Shown piece by piece: positions 1-8,861 of a stretch of DNA of 64,000 nt. The notes beneath the pieces were generated by a model. That model was given only the letters and a program-made list of their open reading frames with translations. It had not been told where the DNA came from and made no database searches. The position numbers and the translations under genes were made by a program. The stretch comes from Pseudolabrys sp035718275 (GTDB lineage: Bacteria > Pseudomonadota > Alphaproteobacteria > Rhizobiales > Xanthobacteraceae): the NCBI GenBank assembly GCA_035718275.1, contig DASTHI010000052.1, positions 5,950-69,949 of the forward strand. Direction: 5' to 3'. Numbering within the stretch: the stretch's first letter is position 1; every line of letters begins with the position of its first letter.

Positions 1-1
1 G

Positions 2-967
2 CGCCGCCTGGTGCATCAGGAAAAGGTACAGATCATGATCGGTCCGCTGTGCGGACACGAGGGGCCGGCGGTCGCGCAAGTGAGCAAGGAGACCGGCGTG
101 CCGCTGGTGATGGACACTGCCGGAGCGGATGCGGTGACGAAATGGGATCGTACGCCGACGGTGGTGCGCACCGCAGTGTCGGCAAGCCAGATTGGTCATC
201 CGTTCGGCGACTATCTGTACAAGGAGCTCGGCGCGCGCAACGTCACCTTCATCGGTCAGGACTACACCTGGGGCCATGAGGTGACACTGGGCACCGTGCA
301 AACTTTCAAGGAGCTTGGCGGCAAGGTTGCCAAGATTATCTGGAACCCGATCGGCACCAAGGATTACGGCGCGACCGTCGCTTCCATTCCATCCGACTCC
401 GACGCCGTCGTCGCGGTCGTGGTTGGCGCCGACCGCATCCGCCTGTTTGAAGCCTGGTTCAGCTTCGGCATGGACAAGAAGTTCAAGATCTACGGCGGCT
501 ACTGGATGCATCAGGACGCGCTGCCGCAGATGGACGACCGTGCAATCGGCATGATCGGCAACTCGCTGCACTATGCAGCCGGTCTCGACACGCCCGCCAA
601 CAAGGCGTTCGTGGATGCGTTCGCGAAGAAGCACAAACGCCTGCCGTCTTGGTTCTCGGAGTCGGCATATACGGCAAGCTTGTGGACCCGCACCGCGATC
701 GAGCAGATCAAGGGCAACGTTGAGGATAGAGACGCCTTCCTAAAGGCGATGCGAACGTCGACGGTCGAGGCGCCGCGCGGCAAGCTCAAACTCGACGAGT
801 ATGACAATCCGATCCAGAACGTCTACGTGACGCGCATCCAGAAGATCAACCATCCGGTGGTGGGCTCAGTGCTAACCAACGTTCCGATCAAAGCCTACGA
901 AAATGTGTCGCAGTTCTGGACCTGGAAGCCGGAAGAGTTCCTCAAGCGCGGTCCCTACAAACGCTGA
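2..967 (+). CDS. ABC transporter substrate-binding protein, branched-chain amino acid/amide type (5' partial)
   Basis: C-terminal ~320 residues of a periplasmic type I binding protein (LivJ/LivK-like, Peripla_BP_6 fold). The reading frame is open through the left edge, so the signal peptide and first lobe are missing and no true start is visible. Seen: stretches such as IMIGPLCGHEGPAVAQVSKE and NVTFIGQDYTWGHEV, typical of the ligand cleft and hinge of this family. It would deliver ligand to the permeases and ATPases encoded directly downstream. The operon ends in an acetamidase/formamidase gene, so an amide or small amino-acid derivative is a likelier ligand than leucine; that is inference from context. 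Family call is firm, ligand unknown. Confidence 0.9.
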   Translation, partial: RRLVHQEKVQIMIGPLCGHEGPAVAQVSKETGVPLVMDTAGADAVTKWDRTPTVVRTAVSASQIGHPFGDYLYKELGARNVTFIGQDYTWGHEVTLGTVQTFKELGGKVAKIIWNPIGTKDYGATVASIPSDSDAVVAVVVGADRIRLFEAWFSFGMDKKFKIYGGYWMHQDALPQMDDRAIGMIGNSLHYAAGLDTPANKAFVDAFAKKHKRLPSWFSESAYTASLWTRTAIEQIKGNVEDRDAFLKAMRTSTVEAPRGKLKLDEYDNPIQNVYVTRIQKINHPVVGSVLTNVPIKAYENVSQFWTWKPEEFLKRGPYKR

Positions 968-1056
968 AACACGCAAATTGACGACCGGCGGCGCCGTGTG
1001 GCGCCGCCTCCCGTATCGCGCGGTCCTCCCTGGGCCTGCCATCGCAGCGTCCTCAA

Positions 1057-1917
1057 ATGCAAAGCGGTATTCTCCAGGCGATCAACGGCGTCTCCTTCGC
1101 CGCGCTCCTCTTCCTGCTCGCGAGCGGCTTCACCCTGTCGTTTGGGCTGATGCGTGTCGTCAACATGGCGCATGGCGCCTACTATTTGATCGGCGGCTAC
1201 ATCGGACTGACGATCGCCCGCTCAACCGGCAGCTTCACGCTCGGCGTGCTCGGCGGCGGGCTTGCAGTGATTCCGCTGGGCTACCTGGCTGATCGTTTCC
1301 TGATTCGGCGCACCGGCGAAAACCATCTGGCGCAGGTCCTGCTGACGGTCGGCATCGCCTTTGTGCTCGGCGACGTGGCGCTGAAAATCTGGGGCGGTGA
1401 CAGTCTCAAGGTACCGGCGCCGATCGCGTTGCGCGGAGCCATCGAGCTGCCGGGCGGCATCATCTATCCGACCTACCGGTTCGCTCTCATCGTGTTCGGG
1501 GTGTTCGTCGGGCTATCGCTCTGGCTGCTCTACCGCAAGACCCAGATCGGCGCGGTCGTGCGCGCCGGCGTCGACGATCGCGAAATCGTCAGCGCAATCG
1601 GCATCAACATCGATCGGCTTTTTGTGCTGGTGTCGGCGCTGGCCTCGTTCCTCGCCGGGATGGCAGGTGTCATCGGCGGGGCATTCCTCACCCTCTATCC
1701 GGGCGCCGAATGGGAAATCCTGGTCTACGCGCTGGTGGTGGTGATCCTGGGCGGGTTGGGAAGTCTGGAAGGCGCCATGATCGGCGCCCTGATCGTCGGC
1801 CTGCTCGACGCTTACGGCCGCTGGCTGCTGCCTGAATTCTCCTATTTCGTCCTGTTCGGACCAATGGCACTGCTGCTCCTGTTCCGTCCGCGCGGTATCT
1901 TCGGTCGGGAGGGCTGA
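1057..1917 (+). CDS. Branched-chain amino acid/amide ABC transporter permease (LivH type)
   Basis: Inner-membrane permease of the HAAT family, 286 residues, the usual LivH length. The protein is nearly all hydrophobic helices and carries the family signature FGLMRVVNMAHGAYYLIGGY near residues 29-48 and the GGLGSLEGAMIGALIVGLL loop near residue 230 that contacts the ATPase. It pairs with the LivM-like product of the next gene, which starts after a 2-base gap. An 89-bp spacer separates it from the binding protein gene. Confidence 0.93.
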   Translation: MQSGILQAINGVSFAALLFLLASGFTLSFGLMRVVNMAHGAYYLIGGYIGLTIARSTGSFTLGVLGGGLAVIPLGYLADRFLIRRTGENHLAQVLLTVGIAFVLGDVALKIWGGDSLKVPAPIALRGAIELPGGIIYPTYRFALIVFGVFVGLSLWLLYRKTQIGAVVRAGVDDREIVSAIGINIDRLFVLVSALASFLAGMAGVIGGAFLTLYPGAEWEILVYALVVVILGGLGSLEGAMIGALIVGLLDAYGRWLLPEFSYFVLFGPMALLLLFRPRGIFGREG

Positions 1918-1919
1918 GT

Positions 1920-2870
1920 ATGCGTGCCCACGGCCGCACCGTCGTAGCTCTGGTCGCGCTCGCCGCAGCGCTGCTCGCGCCTCTCCTCGCCGGCCAATTC
2001 TGGATGACACTGATCACCCAGATCTACATTTACGGTCTGCTCGCACTCTCGGTCGATCTATTGCTCGGTCATGCCGGACTCTATTCGCTCTGCCAGGCAT
2101 CGTTCTTCGCCGTGGCGGCCTACACCACGGCCATCCTCCAGGTCCGTTACGGTTACACGGCCGCCGTGGCGGCGCCGGCCGGACTGGTGGTCGGAACACT
2201 GCTCGCGGTGGTCTACGGATCCGCGGTGCGTACCCGCGGCGTCTATTTCATTCTGATTACGATTGCGCTCGGCTTCATCATCTGGGGCGCGGTGTATCGC
2301 TGGGCTTCGTTTACCGGCGGCGACAACGGCATCACGAACGTTCCGCCACTGTCGGTCGGCGGCGTCGCCCTCGCCTCGCAGACTGCCTACTACTACTTTG
2401 TGCTTGCCATCGTGATCCTGTGCGCGTTCGGCTACCGCATTCTCATCCGTTCGCCATTCGGGCTGTCCCTGCGTGGGATCAAGGGAAGCGAGAGCCGGAT
2501 GCGGACCCTCGGATACCGCACCACGATGCATCTCTATGCCGCCTTCGTGGTGTCGGGCCTGATGGCGAGCCTGGCTGGCGTGCTCTACGTCTACTACAAC
2601 CGCTTCATCAACCCCGTTGCCGCCTCGTTCCAGATCTCCGTCGAGGTTTCGCTCATGGCGATCGTCGGCGGTTCTGGCACTATCATCGGTCCGTTCGTTG
2701 GCGCTGGCATCTTTTTGGGCCTTCGCAACTGGGTCAGCAGCTTTTTCGAGTTGCACACGGCGGTGATGGGCGCTGCTTTTATTGCGACCGTGCTGTGGGC
2801 GCCGAGCGGTATCGTCGGCCTGATCGGTCGCTGGCGCACTGTCACCACAGGGACGAAGGAGCGGCCATGA
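1920..2870 (+). CDS. Branched-chain amino acid/amide ABC transporter permease (LivM type)
   Basis: Second permease of the importer, 316 residues with about ten predicted membrane helices. LivM features seen are LLGHAGLYSLCQASFFAVAAY early, GVYFILITIALGFIIWGAVY in the middle, and the ATPase-coupling region with IVGGSGTIIGPFVGAG. Its TGA stop overlaps the ATG of the LivG-like ATPase gene (ATGA), indicating translational coupling. It would form a heterodimer with the LivH-like permease. Confidence 0.93.
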   Translation: MRAHGRTVVALVALAAALLAPLLAGQFWMTLITQIYIYGLLALSVDLLLGHAGLYSLCQASFFAVAAYTTAILQVRYGYTAAVAAPAGLVVGTLLAVVYGSAVRTRGVYFILITIALGFIIWGAVYRWASFTGGDNGITNVPPLSVGGVALASQTAYYYFVLAIVILCAFGYRILIRSPFGLSLRGIKGSESRMRTLGYRTTMHLYAAFVVSGLMASLAGVLYVYYNRFINPVAASFQISVEVSLMAIVGGSGTIIGPFVGAGIFLGLRNWVSSFFELHTAVMGAAFIATVLWAPSGIVGLIGRWRTVTTGTKERP

Positions 2871-3610
2871 CCGCCGTCGTCGCCGTCGATAAGCTCGCCA
2901 AGGTGTTCGGTGGCTTGCACGCGGTCGACGGAGTGTCGCTTGAGGTCGCGTCGGGCGAGCGGCGCGCACTGATCGGGCCGAACGGCGCCGGCAAAACCAC
3001 GCTGTTTCACTGCATCACCGGCACACTGCGCCCATCGTCCGGCTCGGTGCGCTTGTTCGGTGCCGACGTCACCCACCTGCCGGAACACCAGCGCACCCGG
3101 CTCGGAGTCGGCCGCACGTTCCAGATCACCAATGTGCTCACCGATCTCACGCTCGCAGAAAACATTGCGCTTGCGATCATCGGCACCGATCGCCGCAAGT
3201 GGCTGTTCAGCCGGCCGCTCAGCGCCTTTCCGGCAATTCGCGAACAGGCGATAGCGGGTCTTGAGGCGGTCGGCTTCAAAGGCCGCGCCGACGATCCCGT
3301 GAAGCTTCTCTCCTACGGCGAGCGCCGCCAGCTCGAGCTGGCGCTCGCGCTCAATACCCGTCCAAGAGTCCTGTTTCTCGACGAGCCCTGCGCCGGGCTT
3401 TCGCCGAGTGAGCGGCAGCGGATTTTTCAGATGGTGCGCGCGCTGCCGCGGGACATCACGGTGGTGATGATCGAGCACGACATGGACGTGGCGCTCGGCC
3501 TTGCCGATCGTGTCACTGTGATGAACCGCGGGCGGATCATGGCGGAGGGCACGCCGGCTGAGATCCAGTCGAACCCGGAAGTCCGCGACGTGTATTTCGG
3601 TCATGTCTAG
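2867..3610 (+). CDS. Branched-chain amino acid/amide ABC transporter ATP-binding protein (LivG type)
   Basis: Cytoplasmic ATPase, 247 residues. The start is the ATG that overlaps the LivM-like stop; the open frame continues upstream, but that part runs inside livM and lacks ATPase homology. Walker A GPNGAGKTT, a signature with Tyr in place of the second residue (LSYGERRQLE) and Walker B VLFLDEPCAGLSP are visible. The LSYG form of the signature is common in LivG proteins. It overlaps the next ATPase gene by 8 bases. Confidence 0.93.
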   Translation: MTAVVAVDKLAKVFGGLHAVDGVSLEVASGERRALIGPNGAGKTTLFHCITGTLRPSSGSVRLFGADVTHLPEHQRTRLGVGRTFQITNVLTDLTLAENIALAIIGTDRRKWLFSRPLSAFPAIREQAIAGLEAVGFKGRADDPVKLLSYGERRQLELALALNTRPRVLFLDEPCAGLSPSERQRIFQMVRALPRDITVVMIEHDMDVALGLADRVTVMNRGRIMAEGTPAEIQSNPEVRDVYFGHV

Positions 3611-4391
3611 CGTCTCTCTCGCCAGCGCGACGACGCCGGGCCCCCTCCTCAGGGTCGCCGACATCCATACTTATTATGGTGACAGTTACGTCCTGCAGGG
3701 CATCAGCCTTACTCTGGGCAAGGGCGAGATAGCTGCTATCCTCGGCCGCAACGGCATGGGCAAGACGACGCTCATCCGCTCGTTGGCCGGCCTGACGCCG
3801 CCCCGCTCGGGCGACATCTTCTTCCGCGGCATGTCGCTGCACGCCAAGCCGCCTTACGACATCGCTCAAATGGGCATTGCGATCGTGCCGCAGGGACGCC
3901 GGATCTTCCGGTCGCTCAGTGTGCGCGAGAATCTGCTGCTGCCGACAAGCGTTCTCGCCCGCTCGTCGTTCTCGAACGACGTCGGCGGAGCGGGCCAGCG
4001 CTGGGGCTTCAACGAGGTGCTGGCGGAATTTCCTCAGCTTGCCGAACGCATCGATCATTCGGGCGGGGCGCTCAGCGGCGGTGAGCAGCAGATGCTGGCG
4101 ATCGGGCGGGCGCTCATGGCCAATCCCGAGCTGATTCTGATGGATGAGCCCTCGGAAGGGCTTTCGCCGCGCCTGGTGCTGCAGATCCGCGACATCATGC
4201 AGCGCTTGCGCACACGCGGCCACGCCATCCTGCTGGTCGAGCAGAACCTGGAGCTTGCGCTCGCGGTCGCTGACCAAGTCTACGTGCTCACATCAGGGCG
4301 CTTTGTGTTTCAGGGCACGCCAACCGCGTTGGCACGCGAAACACGGGTGCTCGACCAGCACCTCGGCGTCTCGGCCGCGGCGTTGACCTAG
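3603..4391 (+). CDS. Branched-chain amino acid/amide ABC transporter ATP-binding protein (LivF type)
   Basis: Second ATPase of the importer, 262 residues, slightly longer than usual because of an N-terminal extension and an insert near residues 115-135. Walker A GRNGMGKTT, signature LSGGEQQM, Walker B LILMDEPSEGLSP and the switch histidine region (LLVEQN) are intact. The LivG/LivF pair drives transport through LivH/LivM. The acetamidase/formamidase gene follows 24 bases later on the same strand. Confidence 0.93.
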   Translation: MSSVSLASATTPGPLLRVADIHTYYGDSYVLQGISLTLGKGEIAAILGRNGMGKTTLIRSLAGLTPPRSGDIFFRGMSLHAKPPYDIAQMGIAIVPQGRRIFRSLSVRENLLLPTSVLARSSFSNDVGGAGQRWGFNEVLAEFPQLAERIDHSGGALSGGEQQMLAIGRALMANPELILMDEPSEGLSPRLVLQIRDIMQRLRTRGHAILLVEQNLELALAVADQVYVLTSGRFVFQGTPTALARETRVLDQHLGVSAAALT

Positions 4392-4415
4392 CAGGACTGG
4401 AGGAGGACGAACGCC

Positions 4416-5348
4416 ATGGGGGCTCATCACACACTCGCGCCGACTTCGGAGACCGTGCATTGGGGTTACCTCGATGCAAAGATTCCCCCGCGCCTGACCG
4501 TCGAGTCGGGCGACACGGTGACGATCGAGTCAGTCTCAGGCGGACTGGCGGACGTTGGCGACACCTCGATCATGCTGCCGCACCATCGCGAGATATGTCA
4601 GGCGCTCAAACCATCACCTGGGCCGCACATTCTCACGGGTCCGGTGGCGGTGCGTGGCGCGGAGCCGGGCGACACGCTTGAGGTGCGCATCAAGGCGATG
4701 AACCTCACGGTGGACTGGGGCTGGAATCTGATCCGCCCACTGCGCGGCACGCTTCCGGAAGACTACCCCGAATTCCGCTGCCGCATCATTCCGATCGACC
4801 GCAAGGCAATGACCTGCAAGCTGCAATGGGGTGCGACCGTCCCGCTGCGACCCTTTTTCGGAATCCTCGCGGTGGCGCCGCCGCCGAATTACGGACTGTG
4901 CTCCTCGGTCGAGCCGCGCGAATTTGGCGGCAATCTGGATTGCAAGGAGTTCGTCGTGGGCACTTCGTTGTACCTGCCAATATTCGTGCCCGGCGCGAAC
5001 TTCTCCTGCGGCGATGGCCATGCAGTTCAGGGCGATGGCGAAGTCTGCCTGACGGCTTTGGAAACGTGCCTCACCGGAACATTCGAGCTCGCGGTGCACA
5101 AACGAAGGCTCGACATGCCGCGTGCGCTCACTCCGACGCACTATATCACTTTTGGCCTCGATCCCGACCTCGATGACGCAGCCAAGCAGGCACTCCGCGA
5201 CATGATCCGCTGGCTGGTCGAGATCAAGGGCTGGAACTCGGAAGAGGCCTACGTGTTCTGCAGTCTCGCATGCGACCTGCGCGTGACACAGTTGGTCGAC
5301 GGCAATAAGGGCATCCACGCGATGGTGGATCGCACTCTGATCGAATAG
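4416..5348 (+). CDS. Acetamidase/formamidase family protein
   Basis: FmdA/AmdA family hydrolase, 310 residues, the usual length for the shorter bacterial members. The family converts short amides such as formamide or acetamide to the acid and ammonia in the cytoplasm. Seen: the conserved beta-rich core with LTGPVAVRGAEPGDTLEV and the ANFSCGDGHAVQGDGEVC segment containing the conserved Gly-Asp-x-His-x4-Gly-Asp-Gly-Glu pattern. A good Shine-Dalgarno (GGAGGA) precedes the ATG. It is the last gene of the HAAT-type transporter operon, which resembles the known arrangement of formamidase genes with their own Liv-like importer. Exact substrate not determined. Confidence 0.88.
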   Translation: MGAHHTLAPTSETVHWGYLDAKIPPRLTVESGDTVTIESVSGGLADVGDTSIMLPHHREICQALKPSPGPHILTGPVAVRGAEPGDTLEVRIKAMNLTVDWGWNLIRPLRGTLPEDYPEFRCRIIPIDRKAMTCKLQWGATVPLRPFFGILAVAPPPNYGLCSSVEPREFGGNLDCKEFVVGTSLYLPIFVPGANFSCGDGHAVQGDGEVCLTALETCLTGTFELAVHKRRLDMPRALTPTHYITFGLDPDLDDAAKQALRDMIRWLVEIKGWNSEEAYVFCSLACDLRVTQLVDGNKGIHAMVDRTLIE

Positions 5349-5577
5349 CGCGAGACAGACATTTCGGCCTGTCCGACTTAACCTCATGCGGGCGCGCGCG
5401 TCGCAAAGTAACCTTAAAGGTTAAGCGCTTTTTCCAATTTGCCGAGAGATCGCTCAACTTGGAGCCGTCCCTTACCGCCGCGCGGGGCGGCGACAGGAGT
5501 AATTAATCTGATCACCGAGATGCATGTAGCGGGGGCTGCGCGACCTTTTGTGGTCCGCATTTGGAAAGGAGACAACG
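5349..5577. other. Spacer between amidase gene and small gene
   Basis: About 230 bases with no convincing coding potential. It holds GC-rich short repeats around 5390-5400 and the Shine-Dalgarno of the next gene. No terminator with a T-run was recognised. Confidence 0.4.
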
Positions 5578-5931
5578 ATGGCTAATGTGCTGACATATTT
5601 GCCCAAAGTGGAAACGTGGAGAAAACAAACGGCATACCAAAGTGTGGTGAAGCGCGATTGGGTGCCCACCGGGCGCATCGATTTCGCAACCCGAGTCAAC
5701 GGCAATTCAGCGGACGCCGATCAACCGACCGAGTTCAAATTGCTGGTAGAAGAGCGCAGGATCGTAGAAAGCATCGCAGGAAGTGAAAACCTGGAGATTC
5801 AATGGAGGCTTGCGACGCTGAAGGAAGCCAAGGCGGTCGTCGCGCAATATCACAAATATCTATCGGAGCACTCACTGATCAAAAACGTATTCGAGGACCC
5901 GCTATCGCTGCCTCCGCCGAAACGGGCTTAG
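5578..5931 (+). CDS. Hypothetical protein, 117 aa
   Basis: Small soluble protein with no family I recognise. The start at 5578 is chosen because AAAGGAG lies 7 bases upstream; an in-frame ATG 30 bases earlier has no such site. The protein is charged, without signal peptide or membrane segment. It begins MANVLTYLPKVETWRKQTAY and ends with a proline-rich LPPPKRA tail. Base composition is less GC-rich than the neighbours and the following gene is also unknown, so both may be recently acquired. Function not assigned. Confidence 0.6.
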   Translation: MANVLTYLPKVETWRKQTAYQSVVKRDWVPTGRIDFATRVNGNSADADQPTEFKLLVEERRIVESIAGSENLEIQWRLATLKEAKAVVAQYHKYLSEHSLIKNVFEDPLSLPPPKRA

Positions 5932-6064
5932 GAGCGCCGAGCTTCTTAAAAGCATTGCCCTGTGAGTGTTGGGAACTACAGCAATTTAGCAGTGTTCCTC
6001 ACCACTGGCTCCGGTGAGGCCGTCGAAGAGCTGCGTCAGCAGGCGGCTCTGAAAGCGAAATGCT

Positions 6065-6472
6065 ATGATCGACACGCGTGAGGCCCCTGGCGCATTGAGA
6101 GAATCGGCAAAGAAGAACTACGCATATGTCGTGGTGAGCATGGATGAGTCTGAGGTCCGGGAATTCTTCGATGGTTTTTTAGCCCACATTCCATGGGTGA
6201 GAGCGATCAGCATCGAGGGGCACGAGGCTGTCAAACTTCAACTAACGACCCCTTGGAACCAACTGCCTCATGGCACCAAGGTGACGGTGAAGATGCCCCG
6301 CAAAAGGCTTGGGACGTTCTTGCTTGATGCACTGCGGCTGCGCTCTCCTTGGGCAAAAGCTGGTGACACCGTGACTCTGGTAACACCAAAGGACAAACTG
6401 GAGGAGTTTCTAAATTCGCTGCCTGAGTCGGTGAAATTGATCAGTTGTCCAGACGAGCCGCTCTCCCGCTAA
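6065..6472 (+). CDS. Hypothetical protein, 135 aa
   Basis: Unknown soluble protein. Visible features are an alternating beta/alpha pattern (YAYVVVSMDESEVREFFDGF, VKLQLTTPWNQLPHG, VTVKMPRKRL, TVTLVTPKDKLEEFLNSL) suggesting a small compact alpha/beta domain, and the absence of signal peptide, membrane helices and cysteine clusters. No strong Shine-Dalgarno precedes the ATG. It sits between another unknown gene and the maleylacetate reductase gene on the same strand, with lower GC than the core genes. I do not recognise the family. Confidence 0.55.
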   Translation: MIDTREAPGALRESAKKNYAYVVVSMDESEVREFFDGFLAHIPWVRAISIEGHEAVKLQLTTPWNQLPHGTKVTVKMPRKRLGTFLLDALRLRSPWAKAGDTVTLVTPKDKLEEFLNSLPESVKLISCPDEPLSR

Positions 6473-6761
6473 TCACACGCATGCCAGAGCAACAGTGGCT
6501 CCTGGTAACGTCTACGTCGCGCATCCGACAAGATCTGCGAGCGACTTTTTCGCTGCTACGTGCGGTTTGAAAGCTAAACGAAAATTTTCTAGATGCGAGG
6601 CAGAGATTTTTCGTCAAAAAAAATTTGAGTTGACGCAAAGTCGCAAAGACCAGACGCGACTTTAATCGAAACCGGGACTTTCAGATCTAAAACTGGTAAT
6701 TTATTCGCCTGCGTGGCTGCGTTAGGATTAGCGAAAGATCTCCAGACGTCCCTTGATTAAG

Positions 6762-7832
6762 ATGATTAAAGCTTCCGCCCATTCTTTCGTATATGCTGCG
6801 CTTCCGGGACGTGTGATCTTCGGTACAGGTGCGCGCAAACGCATTGCCCAAGAACTGGCCAGCCTGCAGTGCAGCCGCGCATATATTTTGTCCGGTCCTC
6901 GCGGCGCAGGTGCGGCTAAAGAACTTCAGGACATCCTAGGCTCGCAGGCACTCGGATCTTATAGCGGGGCCGCTATGCATACGCCGGTCGAGGCCACTGC
7001 GCAGGCGGTGCAGATTGTGCAAGACGCAGATGCTTTGATCACCATCGGCGGCGGATCAGCGACCGGACTGGGAAAGGCAATTGCACTTCGCACCGATCTG
7101 CCGCTCATCGCTCTTCCGACGACCTATGCCGGATCGGAAATGACTCCGATCCTCGGGCAGACCGACTCAGGTAGAAAAACCACGATTCGCGATCCTAAAG
7201 TGCTGCCGAAATTGGTTATCTACGACCCGGAGCTGACCTATTCCTTGCCGGCGGCGTTGACGGCAACCAGCGGCATGAACGCGATTGCCCACGGCATTGA
7301 AGGCGTTTACGCGAAGGACGCCAACCCGATCACATCGATGCTGGCCTTTGAGGGAATCCGTGCCCTGGCGAGCGCATTGCCAGAGATCACAGACGCTGCA
7401 AACGACAAGAACGCGCGCGCCGACGCACTCTATGGTGCTTGGCTATGTGGAACCGTTCTTGGCTCCGTCGGCATGGCGCTTCATCATAAACTTTGCCATG
7501 TGCTGGGTGGCAGCTTCAACTTACCGCATGCGGAAACTCATGCGGTTGTCCTGCCGCATGTCACCTCCTTCAACGCCGAGGCCGTTCCTCACCTTCTCAA
7601 GCCGCTGGCCAATCTGCTTGGCGGCACCGAGCCGGGACAAGCGCTGTATGATCTGGCCCGACGAATCCATGCGCCGGCCAGCCTGAGAGAACTCGGCCTG
7701 TCCCATAAAGATCTCGACCGCGCTGCCGATATCGCAATGGAGCAGCCCTATTGGAACCCGCGGCCGCTAACTCGCGAGAGTATCCGCGCCCTGCTCGAGA
7801 CCGCGTGGAGCGGCGAACGACCGCACCATTGA
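6762..7832 (+). CDS. Maleylacetate reductase (iron-containing alcohol dehydrogenase superfamily)
   Basis: Predicted to reduce maleylacetate to 3-oxoadipate with NAD(P)H, the last dedicated step of hydroxyquinol, chlorocatechol and resorcinol degradation. At 356 residues it has family length. Seen: N-terminal PGRVIFGTGAR, dinucleotide-binding ITIGGGSATGLGKAIA near residue 90, PLIALPTTYAGSEMTPI, and a C-terminal helical domain with SGMNAIAHGIEGVYA and HHKLCHVLGGSF. The ATG at 6762 is used; a TTG 9 bases earlier is possible. No intradiol dioxygenase lies nearby, so the upstream pathway is not visible in this window. Convergent with the next gene. Confidence 0.85.
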   Translation: MIKASAHSFVYAALPGRVIFGTGARKRIAQELASLQCSRAYILSGPRGAGAAKELQDILGSQALGSYSGAAMHTPVEATAQAVQIVQDADALITIGGGSATGLGKAIALRTDLPLIALPTTYAGSEMTPILGQTDSGRKTTIRDPKVLPKLVIYDPELTYSLPAALTATSGMNAIAHGIEGVYAKDANPITSMLAFEGIRALASALPEITDAANDKNARADALYGAWLCGTVLGSVGMALHHKLCHVLGGSFNLPHAETHAVVLPHVTSFNAEAVPHLLKPLANLLGGTEPGQALYDLARRIHAPASLRELGLSHKDLDRAADIAMEQPYWNPRPLTRESIRALLETAWSGERPHH

Positions 7833-7839
7833 CAAAACG

Positions 7840-7857
7840 CCGCGTCCGGGGACGCGG
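7840..7857. terminator. Hairpin between convergent genes
   Basis: Seven-base GC stem CCGCGTC/GACGCGG with a 4-base loop, between the convergent stop codons of the maleylacetate reductase and LLM oxidoreductase genes. On the minus strand it is followed by CGTTTTG, a short T-run, so it fits best as the end of the minus-strand operon. Confidence 0.5.
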
Positions 7858-8850
7858 TCACAATTTCGGCAGCACCTGCTCGCCGAAAAGCTGGACCGTG
7901 TTTACCGGATTGGAAGCCAGGCTGACCGTCAGCATCAGTCGCTTTGCGCCGGCCTCTTTGGCCGCACGCGCCTGCGACAGGCACTCCGCCGGCGTGCCAC
8001 AAATCGCGAGCCGGCGAGAGAGATAGTCGAACAGACCGAGTTCCTTCACGAGCCTGATATCGGCATCACCCGGTCGCGTACTGTAGCGGCGGCGCAGTTC
8101 AAGCAAGGGTTCGCGATACTCGTCAGGCACGCCTCGCGTTTCCAGATTTTTGTCGCCGATGACATAGCCCGCCAGGAAAGCCAGCATGGCGCCTATTTTT
8201 GCCCGGGCGACGTCGCCGTTCTCGTCGCAATCGAGCGCCGCGATCTGCCAAATTTCGACCTCATCCGGCGAGCGCCTGGCCGCGGAGGCAGCCTCGCGAA
8301 TACGCTTCTCCGAATCAGCAATGTTCTCGGCGGCGAGACCATAATTTGCAAATGCGCCATCGGCCTCGCTGCCGGCCACCTGCAAGCCGCGCGGATGTGA
8401 CGCCGCGACAAAGACCGGCGGCGGCCGCTCGACCCACGAAATGTAGGCCTCGCCTTCGCCGACGCGCACATGCTCCTTACGCAACAGGCGCCGTATGAAC
8501 CTCGTTCCCTCTGCAAGCTCCCTCGCCGTGGACCTGCCCTGCCCCAGATTGCGCGTGCCGCTATGTCCGGCTCCGATGCCGAGGACGGCGCGCCCGCCAG
8601 TAATGAGATCCAAAGAAGCAATAGCGGCCGCGCTCACGGCCGGTTGGCGAGTGACAAGATTCGTCACGCAAATCGCGACGCGGGCCTTACGGGTCACCCG
8701 GCCAGCAAGAGCCGCTGCAATCCATGGATCCATAGCGTTACCCGGGGTATCGGCGATGCCGATCATGGAATACCCGTAACGGTCGGCGCACTCCGCCAGT
8801 TGCTCCACCAATTCCGGCGTGTACGGCCAAAAGAAAAATCCGACGTCCAT
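7858..8850 (-). CDS. LLM class flavin-dependent oxidoreductase
   Basis: Luciferase-like (beta/alpha)8 monooxygenase or F420/FMN oxidoreductase, 330 residues. Seen: N-terminal MDVGFFFWPYTPELVEQLAE, the central GRAVLGIGAGHSG phosphate-binding turn near residue 90, and C-terminal ICGTPAECLSQARAAKEAGA, typical of the family's substrate-gate region. Such enzymes use reduced flavin and O2 to oxidise sulfonates, dibenzothiophene derivatives, amines or other organics, or act on methylene-H4MPT-like substrates. It is last in a minus-strand operon behind a sulfonate/nitrate-type ABC importer, suggesting it oxidises the imported compound, possibly together with a separate flavin reductase not seen here. 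Confidence 0.85.
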   Translation of the reverse strand: MDVGFFFWPYTPELVEQLAECADRYGYSMIGIADTPGNAMDPWIAAALAGRVTRKARVAICVTNLVTRQPAVSAAAIASLDLITGGRAVLGIGAGHSGTRNLGQGRSTARELAEGTRFIRRLLRKEHVRVGEGEAYISWVERPPPVFVAASHPRGLQVAGSEADGAFANYGLAAENIADSEKRIREAASAARRSPDEVEIWQIAALDCDENGDVARAKIGAMLAFLAGYVIGDKNLETRGVPDEYREPLLELRRRYSTRPGDADIRLVKELGLFDYLSRRLAICGTPAECLSQARAAKEAGAKRLMLTVSLASNPVNTVQLFGEQVLPKL

Positions 8851-8861
8851 ATCCCTGCTTC

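Noticed and set aside
2058..2969. 303-codon minus-strand open frame over livM
   Set aside because: Shadow of the LivM/LivG genes; no homology pattern and no ribosome-binding site.
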